9,482 nt of DNA from Candidatus Bipolaricaulota bacterium (lineage in GTDB: Bacteria > Bipolaricaulota > Bipolaricaulia > UBA7950 > UBA9294). The notes beneath the pieces were generated by a model. It was not told the origin of the DNA. It made no database searches and saw only the letters and a program-made list of their open reading frames with translations. The stretch is taken from contig JAUWNS010000083.1 in assembly GCA_030612485.1 (NCBI GenBank), positions 1-9,482 on the forward strand, read 5' to 3'. This document shows, piece by piece, positions 1 to 5,442 of the stretch. Within the stretch, counting starts at the first letter, position 1, and every line of letters starts with the position of its first letter. The position numbers were made by a program, and so were the translations under genes.

Positions 1-38
1 TCTAATTTCGGTTCGCACGGGACAGATGCTAAAGAGAA

Positions 39-70
39 TTCACCACGAAGAGCACGAAGGACACGAAGAA
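39..70 (+). repeat. Short tandem CACGAAG repeat, plus-strand copy
   Basis: Three consecutive 9-mers of the form CACGAAGNN lie at 44-52, 53-61 and 62-70, preceded by TTCAC. Strings of this kind (ACCACGAAG...CACGAAGGACACGAAG) are, from memory, common intergenic repeats in many environmental bacterial genomes. I do not know a function. An inverted copy lies at 172-193. Confidence 0.6.
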
Positions 71-171
71 TGGAATTCGATGAGCTGTTGAACCTATATA
101 AAACTAGCAAGGGTAAAAACCGAACTCCTGATGAACTTCAATGTCACCAAACTTAAGAGTGGGATCAAGCG

Positions 172-193
172 CTTCGTCCTCCTTCGTGGTGAA
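172..193 (-). repeat. Short CACGAAG-type repeat, inverted copy
   Basis: Read on the minus strand this is TTCACCACGAAG, then four bases, then ACGAAG. It shares the first 12 bases and the final ACGAAG with the plus-strand copy starting at 39. The two copies face each other about 110 bp apart, so a transcript across them could form a long hairpin, or they may be remnants of one mobile palindromic repeat. Confidence 0.5.
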
Positions 194-270
194 ACGTTTT
201 GTACCTTCGCGAGAGTCTTATCGCTTCACCCTTTCTCTTTAGGTACCCACTCGAAACGACAAAGAGCCTT

Positions 271-303
271 AAAAAGAGGGAAGAGGGGAGCTAGGTTTCC
301 CTC
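271..303 (-). terminator. Rho-independent terminator of the candidate RNA
   Basis: On the minus strand GAGGGAA (303-297) pairs perfectly with TTCCCTC (282-276) across a 14-nt loop, followed directly by TTTTT (275-271). An inner alternative pairs GAGGG with CCCTC inside the loop. No T-run follows on the plus strand, so orientation is minus. It would also end any read-through from the aminopeptidase gene. Confidence 0.75.
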
Positions 304-550
304 GCCCATACCGATTCGAACGGCAGCCTGCCGGACAGAAAGGTTTACGCCGCCAAGGAGGTTAAGCAGCGCTCCTTATATTCTATCCGCTTGGGTTGTA
401 GACCCAAGTTTGGCCGACACCTTATCGCGGACTCGCCGTTCTTGATTCGTCATCTCGCGGCGTAAGCTCCCCTTGTTGTTTGGTGGTGACTGCCACAGCT
501 TCCCTTAATCAGGAAGCCGGGAAATTTCTTGTACTCTTATTGTCAAGCAA
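271..550 (-). ncRNA. Candidate structured non-coding RNA, unidentified
   Basis: This roughly 280-nt stretch is bounded on the minus strand by a near-consensus promoter (557-585) and a rho-independent terminator (271-303), with no convincing long reading frame between. Predicted helices by eye, in transcript order: an 8-bp hairpin 519-512/503-496 (one G-U pair); a perfect 9-bp long-range helix 465-457/353-345; and enclosed by it a small CGG/CCG hairpin (438-428), a perfect 7-bp hairpin with 5-nt loop (408-390) and a 6-bp hairpin (377-372/360-355). Next come a 5-bp hairpin 333-329/325-321 and a T-loop-like arm 325-309. This is the layout of a multi-branched RNA. I looked for tmRNA (5' GATTCGACGG), RNase P (GAGGAAAGTC), SRP RNA and common riboswitch cores and found none. 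The alternatives are a 25-codon small ORF at 453-376 or a 5' leader. The RNA class is unknown; that it is an independent transcript is fairly well supported. Confidence 0.6.
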
Positions 551-556
551 GCGTGC

Positions 557-585
557 AGTATAACAACTGCTCTGCGGCGTGTCAA
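557..585 (-). promoter_or_regulatory. Strong sigma70-type promoter for the minus-strand RNA
   Basis: Minus-strand reading gives a perfect -35 TTGACA (585-580), a spacer of exactly 17 bp, and a -10 TATACT (562-557, five of six consensus bases). The expected transcription start is near 550. It points away from the aminopeptidase gene end and straight into the structured region, and it is the best-matching promoter I found in the window. Confidence 0.75.
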
Positions 586-634
586 CCAGGAGAGTTATCT
601 CATACAAAATGGGCGTGTGGGGAGCAACGACGGT

Positions 635-682
635 GCAGGTTTATGCCTGCTGACCCAAGAGAGGGTCGGTCATTTTTGCAGG
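635..682. other. Overlapping hairpins after the aminopeptidase gene
   Basis: Two adjacent 5-bp hairpins can form: GCAGG 635-639 with CCTGC 646-650, and GACCC 652-656 with GGGTC 663-667. CCTGC at 646-650 can instead pair with GCAGG at 678-682, enclosing the second hairpin. No T-run sits where a minus-strand terminator needs one, so this is a structured 3' untranslated region at best, not a proven terminator. Confidence 0.25.
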
Positions 683-717
683 CGTGTTGGCTGATAAGGC
701 GAGTTCCTGTGCGTGGA

Positions 718-1818
718 TCAGATCGCGATCAATTCCCTTGGAAAGGTCGAGAGCGCCTCGCACCCGTCTTCCGTGATGAGAACATCGTCCTCGATACGCA
801 CGCCATACTTACCCGGAATGTAGATCCCTGGCTCGATGGTGAAGGTCATCCCCAGCTGCAATCTTGTCTTATCCCCGGCGACGATGTACGGCGGTTCGTG
901 GACCTCCAAACCCAACCCATGTCCAGTACGGTGGGTGAAATACTCTCCATAACCAGCCTTCTCGATTACGCCGCGCGCGGCACGATCGACATCTTCAGCC
1001 TTGACATCCGGTCGGGCTAGGCGACGTGCGGTGGCATTCGCTTCTTTCACCACTTCATAGATCTCCTTCCATTCGGGATTATCCGTGCCAATGGCGATGG
1101 TGCGAGTGATGTCTGCTGTGTAGCTTCCGATTTTTCCCCCGAAGTCTATGATAAGGCAATCTCCTGGTTGTAGGGTCCGATCGGCCGCCGTGGCATGGGG
1201 GAGCGCCGCCCGTGGCCCGGAGAGAATGAGAGGATCAAAACCCATCCCGTGTGCACCCTTATGAAGCAACTCGATGTGAAGCAGGTTTTGAACCTCCATC
1301 TCAGTCTGTCCCGGTCGCACTTGGTCGAGCATTGCCTGCAAGGCCTCCTCGCTGATACGGATCGCCTCTCGCATTGTGGCTATCTCCTCTGTGTCCTTTA
1401 CCATGCGGAGCCGAGCCAAGAACGGATCAGCCTCTTCGAAAGAAGACCCGGGCGCATCCTTCTCGATCTGTCGCAGTTCCAACAGACGCATGCTTCGGTA
1501 TTCCATTCCGAGACGTTTACCTACAAGATCCAAGCAGGCTCGCTCGAATGCCCTTTCATATCCCTCCTCGTCGGTATATGCGTAGAAATCGGCGTCATAT
1601 GGGAGCGATTCCTCTGTTGCTGTCTGCTCCAGGCGTGGGACGATGAACGTCGGGATCCCACTCGCGGGGAAGAATCCCACAAACGGCCGCTCACTCACTT
1701 CCTTACGGAGCCCTGTGAAGTAGGTGAAGTTCGCCCCGGGAATGAGGACCAAGTAGTCTAGCGCGTGCATCTCCAGCTGCTCTGATAGGTACTCGATACG
1801 TTCGGTGTAACAGCTCAT
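718..1818 (-). CDS. M24-family Xaa-Pro aminopeptidase / dipeptidase
   Basis: A 366-residue cytoplasmic metallopeptidase of the creatinase/prolidase fold, expected to remove residues N-terminal to proline from peptides. The N-terminal creatinase-like domain spans about 1-135 and the pita-bread catalytic domain about 142-360. The five dinuclear metal ligands are visible: Asp225 (IIDFGG), Asp236 (TADITRT), His300 (GHGLGLEVHE), Glu329 (TIEPGIY) and Glu343 (RIEDDV). The family's substrate-binding histidines appear as His208 (LPHA) and His307. The length is normal for bacterial PepP/PepQ-type enzymes. The start is supported by an AAAGGAGG ribosome site at 1831-1824, 5 nt upstream. There is no signal peptide. 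It is divergent from the surface operon and probably monocistronic. Exact specificity (aminopeptidase P or prolidase) cannot be read from the sequence. Confidence 0.95.
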   Translation of the reverse strand: MSCYTERIEYLSEQLEMHALDYLVLIPGANFTYFTGLRKEVSERPFVGFFPASGIPTFIVPRLEQTATEESLPYDADFYAYTDEEGYERAFERACLDLVGKRLGMEYRSMRLLELRQIEKDAPGSSFEEADPFLARLRMVKDTEEIATMREAIRISEEALQAMLDQVRPGQTEMEVQNLLHIELLHKGAHGMGFDPLILSGPRAALPHATAADRTLQPGDCLIIDFGGKIGSYTADITRTIAIGTDNPEWKEIYEVVKEANATARRLARPDVKAEDVDRAARGVIEKAGYGEYFTHRTGHGLGLEVHEPPYIVAGDKTRLQLGMTFTIEPGIYIPGKYGVRIEDDVLITEDGCEALSTFPRELIAI

Positions 1819-2084
1819 CTCTTCCTCCTTTGGGTAGCTCCGCTATGAACGCCGGACTCTCGAATCGAGAACACAATCAGTATACCCTTCCATCTGTTCC
1901 TTTCCCATTCTTTCGGAAGGTAGCACAGCGATACCCTCGCCCTCAGGCAAGGGAGACTCGCCGGGATCGTTGCTTCGGCACTCGCCGTCTCCGTCAGCGT
2001 CAAGATCGACTGATTGAGTCTTAAAAGGTTGTTTGTGGTAAGTCTATCGACGTTGTGCTCAGGGAGACATGGGTCCCCCCCTTC

Positions 2085-2100
2085 TGTGATCCATATCACA
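2085..2100. promoter_or_regulatory. CRP/FNR-type operator, distal copy
   Basis: TGTGATCCATATCACA has perfect 6-bp inverted arms (TGTGAT/ATCACA) around CCAT and fits the classical CRP pattern TGTGA-N6-TCACA exactly. An identical 16-mer lies 46 bp downstream. It lies about 150 bp upstream of the first surface gene. The family of regulator is inferred from the site only; no regulator gene is in the window. Confidence 0.65.
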
Positions 2101-2130
2101 CCAATTCCACCGCCATTGTGTCCGGGGTGA

Positions 2131-2146
2131 TGTGATCCATATCACA
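2131..2146. promoter_or_regulatory. CRP/FNR-type operator, proximal copy
   Basis: This is the same 16-mer as the site at 2085. It ends 101 bp before the chosen ATG at 2248, an acceptable distance for an activator site if transcription begins around 2185-2200. The exact sequence identity over the palindrome, with unrelated flanks, indicates selected binding sites rather than a duplicated segment. Confidence 0.65.
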
Positions 2147-2173
2147 GATAACGCGCTCGCCGGTCCTTTCTCG

Positions 2174-2182
2174 TGTAATACT
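2174..2182 (+). promoter_or_regulatory. Possible extended -10 element for the surface operon
   Basis: TGTAATACT resembles an extended -10 (TG, one base, then a hexamer with four of six matches). There is no recognisable -35 at the right distance, which would fit an activator-dependent promoter served by the site at 2131-2146. A start near 2189 would put that site's centre at about -50, not one of the classical CRP positions, so this assignment is weak. Confidence 0.25.
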
Positions 2183-2247
2183 CATAACGTATGGTTGAGC
2201 TTTGAAGGCAGATTTATCCGTCACTGTGCGGAAGGGGTGTGATAAGA

Positions 2248-4215
2248 ATGCGTGCAAATCATAAGTGTGTCTCAGCGATTATGGCCCTTGCTCTACTTCT
2301 CTTGTTGATCTCGATCGTGGGAGTTGCTGACGATCCCCCGTGCTATAGGGATCCGGACCTTTGGTTCCCGCCTCCGGGGACACTCCTCTCGGATGGACAT
2401 ATCGCCGTCCAGATTGCTACTGCTCCAGGATCACAGGGAGAAGATCTCATCGTCTGCCAGGGAGAGACTATCACGATCACAGTTACCGTTGACAACCTGA
2501 GCTGTGGTGATGCAGGTCCATTCGATGTCTCGCTTTACTACGACCAGTTCAACGAGGTGCATCTAATCGGAACAGCACGGATCGATGCTGGATTAGAGGC
2601 GTGTGAATACGTGGTATTGGAATTCCTCTGGGATACGATCGATATTCCGCCAGGTGTTCACTCGATTATCGCATGGGCTGACGTGAACCACGAAGTCGAT
2701 GAATTGAATGAAGAGAATAACCAGTACACGATTCCGGTTACAGTAATGGTGAGACCACTGGCTCCATGGATCGAGGCGGAGAAGACTTACATCGATGAGA
2801 ACGGTGGCTCCCCTGCGCCTGGAGACATAATTACTTACGAGATTACGGTCACGAACGATGGTTGCGCGGATCAGGGCGATAACGCAGGCTATGAGTTCAT
2901 CGATTCGATTCCGGATCTTATGAGCTATATCCCCGGGTCTGTCGCGGCCAGTAGTGGAACGGCAAGTTTTGAGGGAGATCAAGTAGTCTGGGACGGTGAG
3001 ATCCCCACGGGAGGGAGTGTGACGATCACCTTTCAGACGGTGATTGCCGAGAATACTCCAAACCAGACAACTATCTGTAATCAAGGCGTCGTCCATTGGG
3101 ATGGTGCTGGAGATGATACCAATGATGCACAAGAGCCGACCGACGATCCCTCCACACCACAAGATGATGATCCCACCTGTCTAACAGTCATTCGGCCTCT
3201 TCCAGTGATTGTTGCGGAGAAGATTTACACCGATGAGAACGGAGAATCGCCCATCCCTGGAGATACTATCACCTACAGAATCACGATCCGCAATGACGGA
3301 TATGGTGATCAAGAGAACAATCCCGGCTACGAGTTCGTCGATGGGATTCCAGACTTCATGGCCTACATTCCCGGATCCGTCAACGCGACAACTGGAACAG
3401 CGGGATTCGAGGGCACTCAAGTGGTATGGGATGGTGAGATCCCTGCGGGAGGGAGTGTGACGATCACCTTCCAGGTGGTGATCGATGAGAGCATTCTAAA
3501 TCAGACAATTATCTGTAATCAAGGTGCTATTCATTGGGATAGTACCGGGAATGGTGTCAATGATTCTCAAGAGCCGACCGACGACCCTAGCACACAAGTA
3601 GATGATGACCCTACCTGCTTGATAATCGTTAGATATCCTCCTGTTATTGATGCTGAGAAACGATTCACTGACGAGAACGGAGGCGTCCCCTCGCCCGGGG
3701 ATACAATCACTTATGAGATCGAGATCTGCAATCATGGATATGGGCGCCAAGGGAATAATCCTGGTCATGAATTCATAGATCCGATTCCGGATTTCATGAC
3801 CTACATTCCCGGGTCTGTCGCGACAAGTAGTGGAACGGCAGGGTTCGCGGGAGATCAAGTGGTCTGGGACGGTGAGAGCCCCGCAGGTGGAGGCGTGACG
3901 ATTACTTTCAGGGTAAAAATTGACGAAGATGCAGAGGACCTCCAGGAGATTTGCAATCAAGGGGTCGTTCATTGGGCAAGCGATGGTGGAGGGACGAACG
4001 ATGTGCAGGAGCCGACCGACGCCCCCGCCACGCTGGATGATGACGATCCGACCTGCTTAACGGTTGGCGTTCCCCCTGCTGGGTACGTGATCTCAGGAAC
4101 GATCGATGCACCGACTCTCTCTGAGTGGGGAGCCATCACCTTCAGTTCTCTATTTGCACTGGCGTTCTTTTGGATGCTCTTCCGGCGAAGGCGATTGATG
4201 ATTAGAGCACGTTGA
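2248..4215 (+). CDS. Secreted CARDB/DUF11-repeat protein with IPTL-CTERM-like sorting tail
   Basis: A 655-residue exported surface protein, the presumed substrate of the exosortase encoded next to it. A signal peptide occupies about 1-27 (basic start, Leu-rich core, cleavage likely after VGVA). Residues 51-168 match a CARDB adhesion-like domain (GETITITVTVDN...DELNEENNQY). Three tandem DUF11-like Ig repeats follow, with an exact 146-residue period (AEK at 177, 323 and 469). Each contains a conserved Cys pair (277/311, 423/457, 569/603), probably disulfides outside the cytoplasm. The C-terminus has APTLSEWG (621-628), a hydrophobic helix (629-645) and RRRR (646-649): the IPTL-CTERM layout of motif, membrane segment and Arg cluster, with Ala for the usual Ile. 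I chose ATG 2248 over GTG 2239 because AAGGGG (2232-2237) is 10 nt upstream of the ATG but only 1 nt from the GTG. The ligand and function of the displayed protein are unknown. Confidence 0.9.
   Translation: MRANHKCVSAIMALALLLLLISIVGVADDPPCYRDPDLWFPPPGTLLSDGHIAVQIATAPGSQGEDLIVCQGETITITVTVDNLSCGDAGPFDVSLYYDQFNEVHLIGTARIDAGLEACEYVVLEFLWDTIDIPPGVHSIIAWADVNHEVDELNEENNQYTIPVTVMVRPLAPWIEAEKTYIDENGGSPAPGDIITYEITVTNDGCADQGDNAGYEFIDSIPDLMSYIPGSVAASSGTASFEGDQVVWDGEIPTGGSVTITFQTVIAENTPNQTTICNQGVVHWDGAGDDTNDAQEPTDDPSTPQDDDPTCLTVIRPLPVIVAEKIYTDENGESPIPGDTITYRITIRNDGYGDQENNPGYEFVDGIPDFMAYIPGSVNATTGTAGFEGTQVVWDGEIPAGGSVTITFQVVIDESILNQTIICNQGAIHWDSTGNGVNDSQEPTDDPSTQVDDDPTCLIIVRYPPVIDAEKRFTDENGGVPSPGDTITYEIEICNHGYGRQGNNPGHEFIDPIPDFMTYIPGSVATSSGTAGFAGDQVVWDGESPAGGGVTITFRVKIDEDAEDLQEICNQGVVHWASDGGGTNDVQEPTDAPATLDDDDPTCLTVGVPPAGYVISGTIDAPTLSEWGAITFSSLFALAFFWMLFRRRRLMIRAR
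2755..4068 (+). repeat. Three in-frame 438-bp tandem repeats
   Basis: Three units (about 2755-3192, 3193-3630, 3631-4068) encode the DUF11-like domains. The period is exactly 438 bp at both the AEK start and the DPTC end of each unit, so no net insertion or deletion has accumulated. The stretch around VVWDGE...TITF (near 2980, 3420 and 3860) is especially alike at the DNA level. Such repeats can expand or contract by recombination. Confidence 0.85.
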
Positions 4216-4254
4216 TGAGGGAGTGAAGACACGAGGCTGTTATTAAGGATAACG

Positions 4255-4809
4255 ATGAAGAACAAAAAAAAGCGGAAGAGTTCTGGCGGGATAGCAGAGG
4301 CTATTTTCGTGCGAGGAGGTAAGAGGTTCGGTCCTTATCTCCTCTTTCTGGCCTTTCTGAGCGGCCTTGCTGCGCTGATTCTGTGGTTTATGGGAAGCGA
4401 ATCTGCGCTGGCATCCCTTCAAAACGGGATCGCGCATGTCACGAATTTCGTCCTCAACCTATTTGGGAATCGAACGTGGGTGATGGGACATACCATAACT
4501 TCTAACCGCTTCAGCATCACTGTTGTCACCGCCTGCACCGGGCTCTTTATGACAGCGGTCTTTCTCTCGGCAGTTGTCGCGTATCCGGCGCGGTTTCTCG
4601 CGAAACTGATCGGCCTTGCGCTCGGCATTGCCGGGATCTTCACCGTCAACATCGTCCGCCTTGTCAGTCTATTCTACATCGGCATTTACTGGCCGAGCTT
4701 CCTGGACCAGGCACATCTCCTAGTATGGCCATCGTTGCTCATCGTCTTTTCGTTATTCTTGTGGCTCTTCTGGGCAGGGAAGGTGACTCATGCACCTCGT
4801 GGAGCATAA
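4255..4809 (+). CDS. xrtH: Exosortase H (IPTL-CTERM-specific)
   Basis: A 184-residue polytopic membrane protein of the exosortase/archaeosortase family, expected to cleave the C-terminal sorting tail of IPTL-CTERM proteins on the outer face of the inner membrane. The three family catalytic-site residues are visible: Cys94 in TACTGLF, Arg135 in NIVRLVSLFYIG and His154 in DQAHLLVWPS. Hydrophobic segments lie near 27-47, 95-112, 116-142 and 155-174. The short length is typical of the XrtH subfamily rather than the longer XrtA type. The start is supported by AAGGA at 4245-4249, 5 nt upstream, and a Lys-rich cytoplasmic N-terminus. The gene follows its probable substrate by 39 bp and overlaps the next gene by 20 nt. 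The XrtH assignment rests on the combination of size, neighbour and IPTL substrate. Confidence 0.9.
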   Translation: MKNKKKRKSSGGIAEAIFVRGGKRFGPYLLFLAFLSGLAALILWFMGSESALASLQNGIAHVTNFVLNLFGNRTWVMGHTITSNRFSITVVTACTGLFMTAVFLSAVVAYPARFLAKLIGLALGIAGIFTVNIVRLVSLFYIGIYWPSFLDQAHLLVWPSLLIVFSLFLWLFWAGKVTHAPRGA

Positions 4810-5428
4810 CAAGAAAGCCGGTACCCACGGTGGGCTGCTCCGCTTTGCCGGCCTCTTTCTCGTTTTCTTTGTTCTTATTGCGCTTATTTGGCCGCTTGTC
4901 ACCCCTGTCTACAACGCTCTCATCGTCGGAATAGCCCGGCCCGTCTTTTCGCTGGTGGAGAGACCCGATGTGACTGTTGTAGAGGCGCAAGGGGGAAGCA
5001 TCTTCATCTACCGCGATGAGCCCGGGATGAGAAACCCGGCTCCATTCTCCGATTACTCGCGCTATGTCTATTTCGGGTTAGTCCCCCTTCTTGCTCTCTT
5101 CCTCGCGACCCCTAATCTTGGGAGATGGAAGCGGGCCCAGCTTACACTGATGGGGTTTGCCCTATTGGCCTCTTTCCACGTGATCTACCTGGTCGGGTCG
5201 GTCGAACTGACCTATGTCTTTGTTGGGTGCAGTGAGGTCGGGGCGGTGGCTTATCGAGTCCTCGATTGGATGCAGGTTTTATTGCGTATTTTATGGGAAG
5301 TTTCCTCTATTATAATTTGGATGCTATTAACGTTCAAATACTGGGGCAGACGGCTTCTTGAAGATAAGAGAACTGCTGGTCCGTCCTATTTTTCAGGTAA
5401 GATAAAAGATATAGAGCATACGGTATGA
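4790..5428 (+). CDS. Exosortase H-associated membrane protein
   Basis: A 212-residue integral membrane protein, matching by position and architecture the small protein that regularly follows xrtH. Its biochemical role is not established; a helper or accessory role in sorting is inference. Hydrophobic segments lie at about 17-40, 92-108, 117-137 and 160-184. Residues 41-91, containing the VERPDVTVVEAQGGSIFIY stretch, form a soluble loop, probably periplasmic. The start codon lies inside the last codons of xrtH (20-nt overlap, different frame), with GGGAAGG at 4777-4783 about 6 nt upstream, so the two are probably translationally coupled. The last 150 bp are more AT-rich than the rest. Its stop overlaps an ATG at 5425 (ATGA), but the next gene more likely starts at 5443. 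Confidence 0.8.
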   Translation: MHLVEHNKKAGTHGGLLRFAGLFLVFFVLIALIWPLVTPVYNALIVGIARPVFSLVERPDVTVVEAQGGSIFIYRDEPGMRNPAPFSDYSRYVYFGLVPLLALFLATPNLGRWKRAQLTLMGFALLASFHVIYLVGSVELTYVFVGCSEVGAVAYRVLDWMQVLLRILWEVSSIIIWMLLTFKYWGRRLLEDKRTAGPSYFSGKIKDIEHTV

Positions 5429-5442
5429 GAAGGAGATTAATT

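Larger units (their letters stand above)
1..270. other. Intergenic region without a credible gene
   Basis: I see no gene here. The one open frame of about 100 codons that begins at 131 runs into the minus-strand RNA gene and its terminator, has a composition rich in Arg, Ser and Pro, no Shine-Dalgarno site and no recognisable domain. The stretch contains the inverted pair of CACGAAG-type repeats described separately. The rest is featureless to me. Confidence 0.6.
1819..2247. other. Divergent intergenic regulatory region
   Basis: This region separates the aminopeptidase (minus) from the surface operon (plus). It holds two identical CRP/FNR-type sites (2085-2100 and 2131-2146), listed separately. 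A hairpin 1934-1941/1946-1953 (CCCTCGCC with GGCAAGGG, one mismatch, CTCA loop) lies in what would be the aminopeptidase leader. On the minus strand TATACT (1884-1879) could be a -10 element 60 bp before the aminopeptidase start, but no good -35 precedes it. Open frames crossing this region have no ribosome sites and look accidental. Confidence 0.6.

Noticed and set aside
131..445. Plus-strand open frame of 104 codons
   Set aside because: It has no ribosome site or domain, an odd Arg/Ser/Pro-rich composition, and runs antisense through the candidate RNA and its terminator.
300..550. Identification of the minus-strand RNA as tmRNA, tRNA or RNase P RNA
   Set aside because: A T-arm-like element exists near 325-309, but no matching 5' acceptor strand (TCGCCCA-like), no GATTCGACGG and no GAGGAAAGTC motif were found. 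A tag-like LAA-stop reading at 345-356 has the wrong context.
1195..1761. Plus-strand frame of 188 codons
   Set aside because: It is antisense to the well-supported M24 peptidase and has no domain of its own.
1815..2099. Minus-strand frame of 94 codons upstream of the aminopeptidase
   Set aside because: It crosses one of the operator palindromes, has no ribosome site and no recognisable protein features.
2239..2247. GTG 2239 as the start of the IPTL protein
   Set aside because: The ribosome site AAGGGG would be only 1 nt away; ATG 2248 has proper spacing and gives a normal signal peptide.
5311..5316. Perfect TATAAT as an internal promoter for the giant protein
   Set aside because: There is no acceptable -35 at 16-18 bp and the segment is simply AT-rich inside a coding region. 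Possible but not supported.
5425..5442. ATG 5425 as the start of the giant protein
   Set aside because: Although it overlaps the previous stop as ATGA, the AGGAG site at 5431-5435 lies downstream of it and fits ATG 5443.
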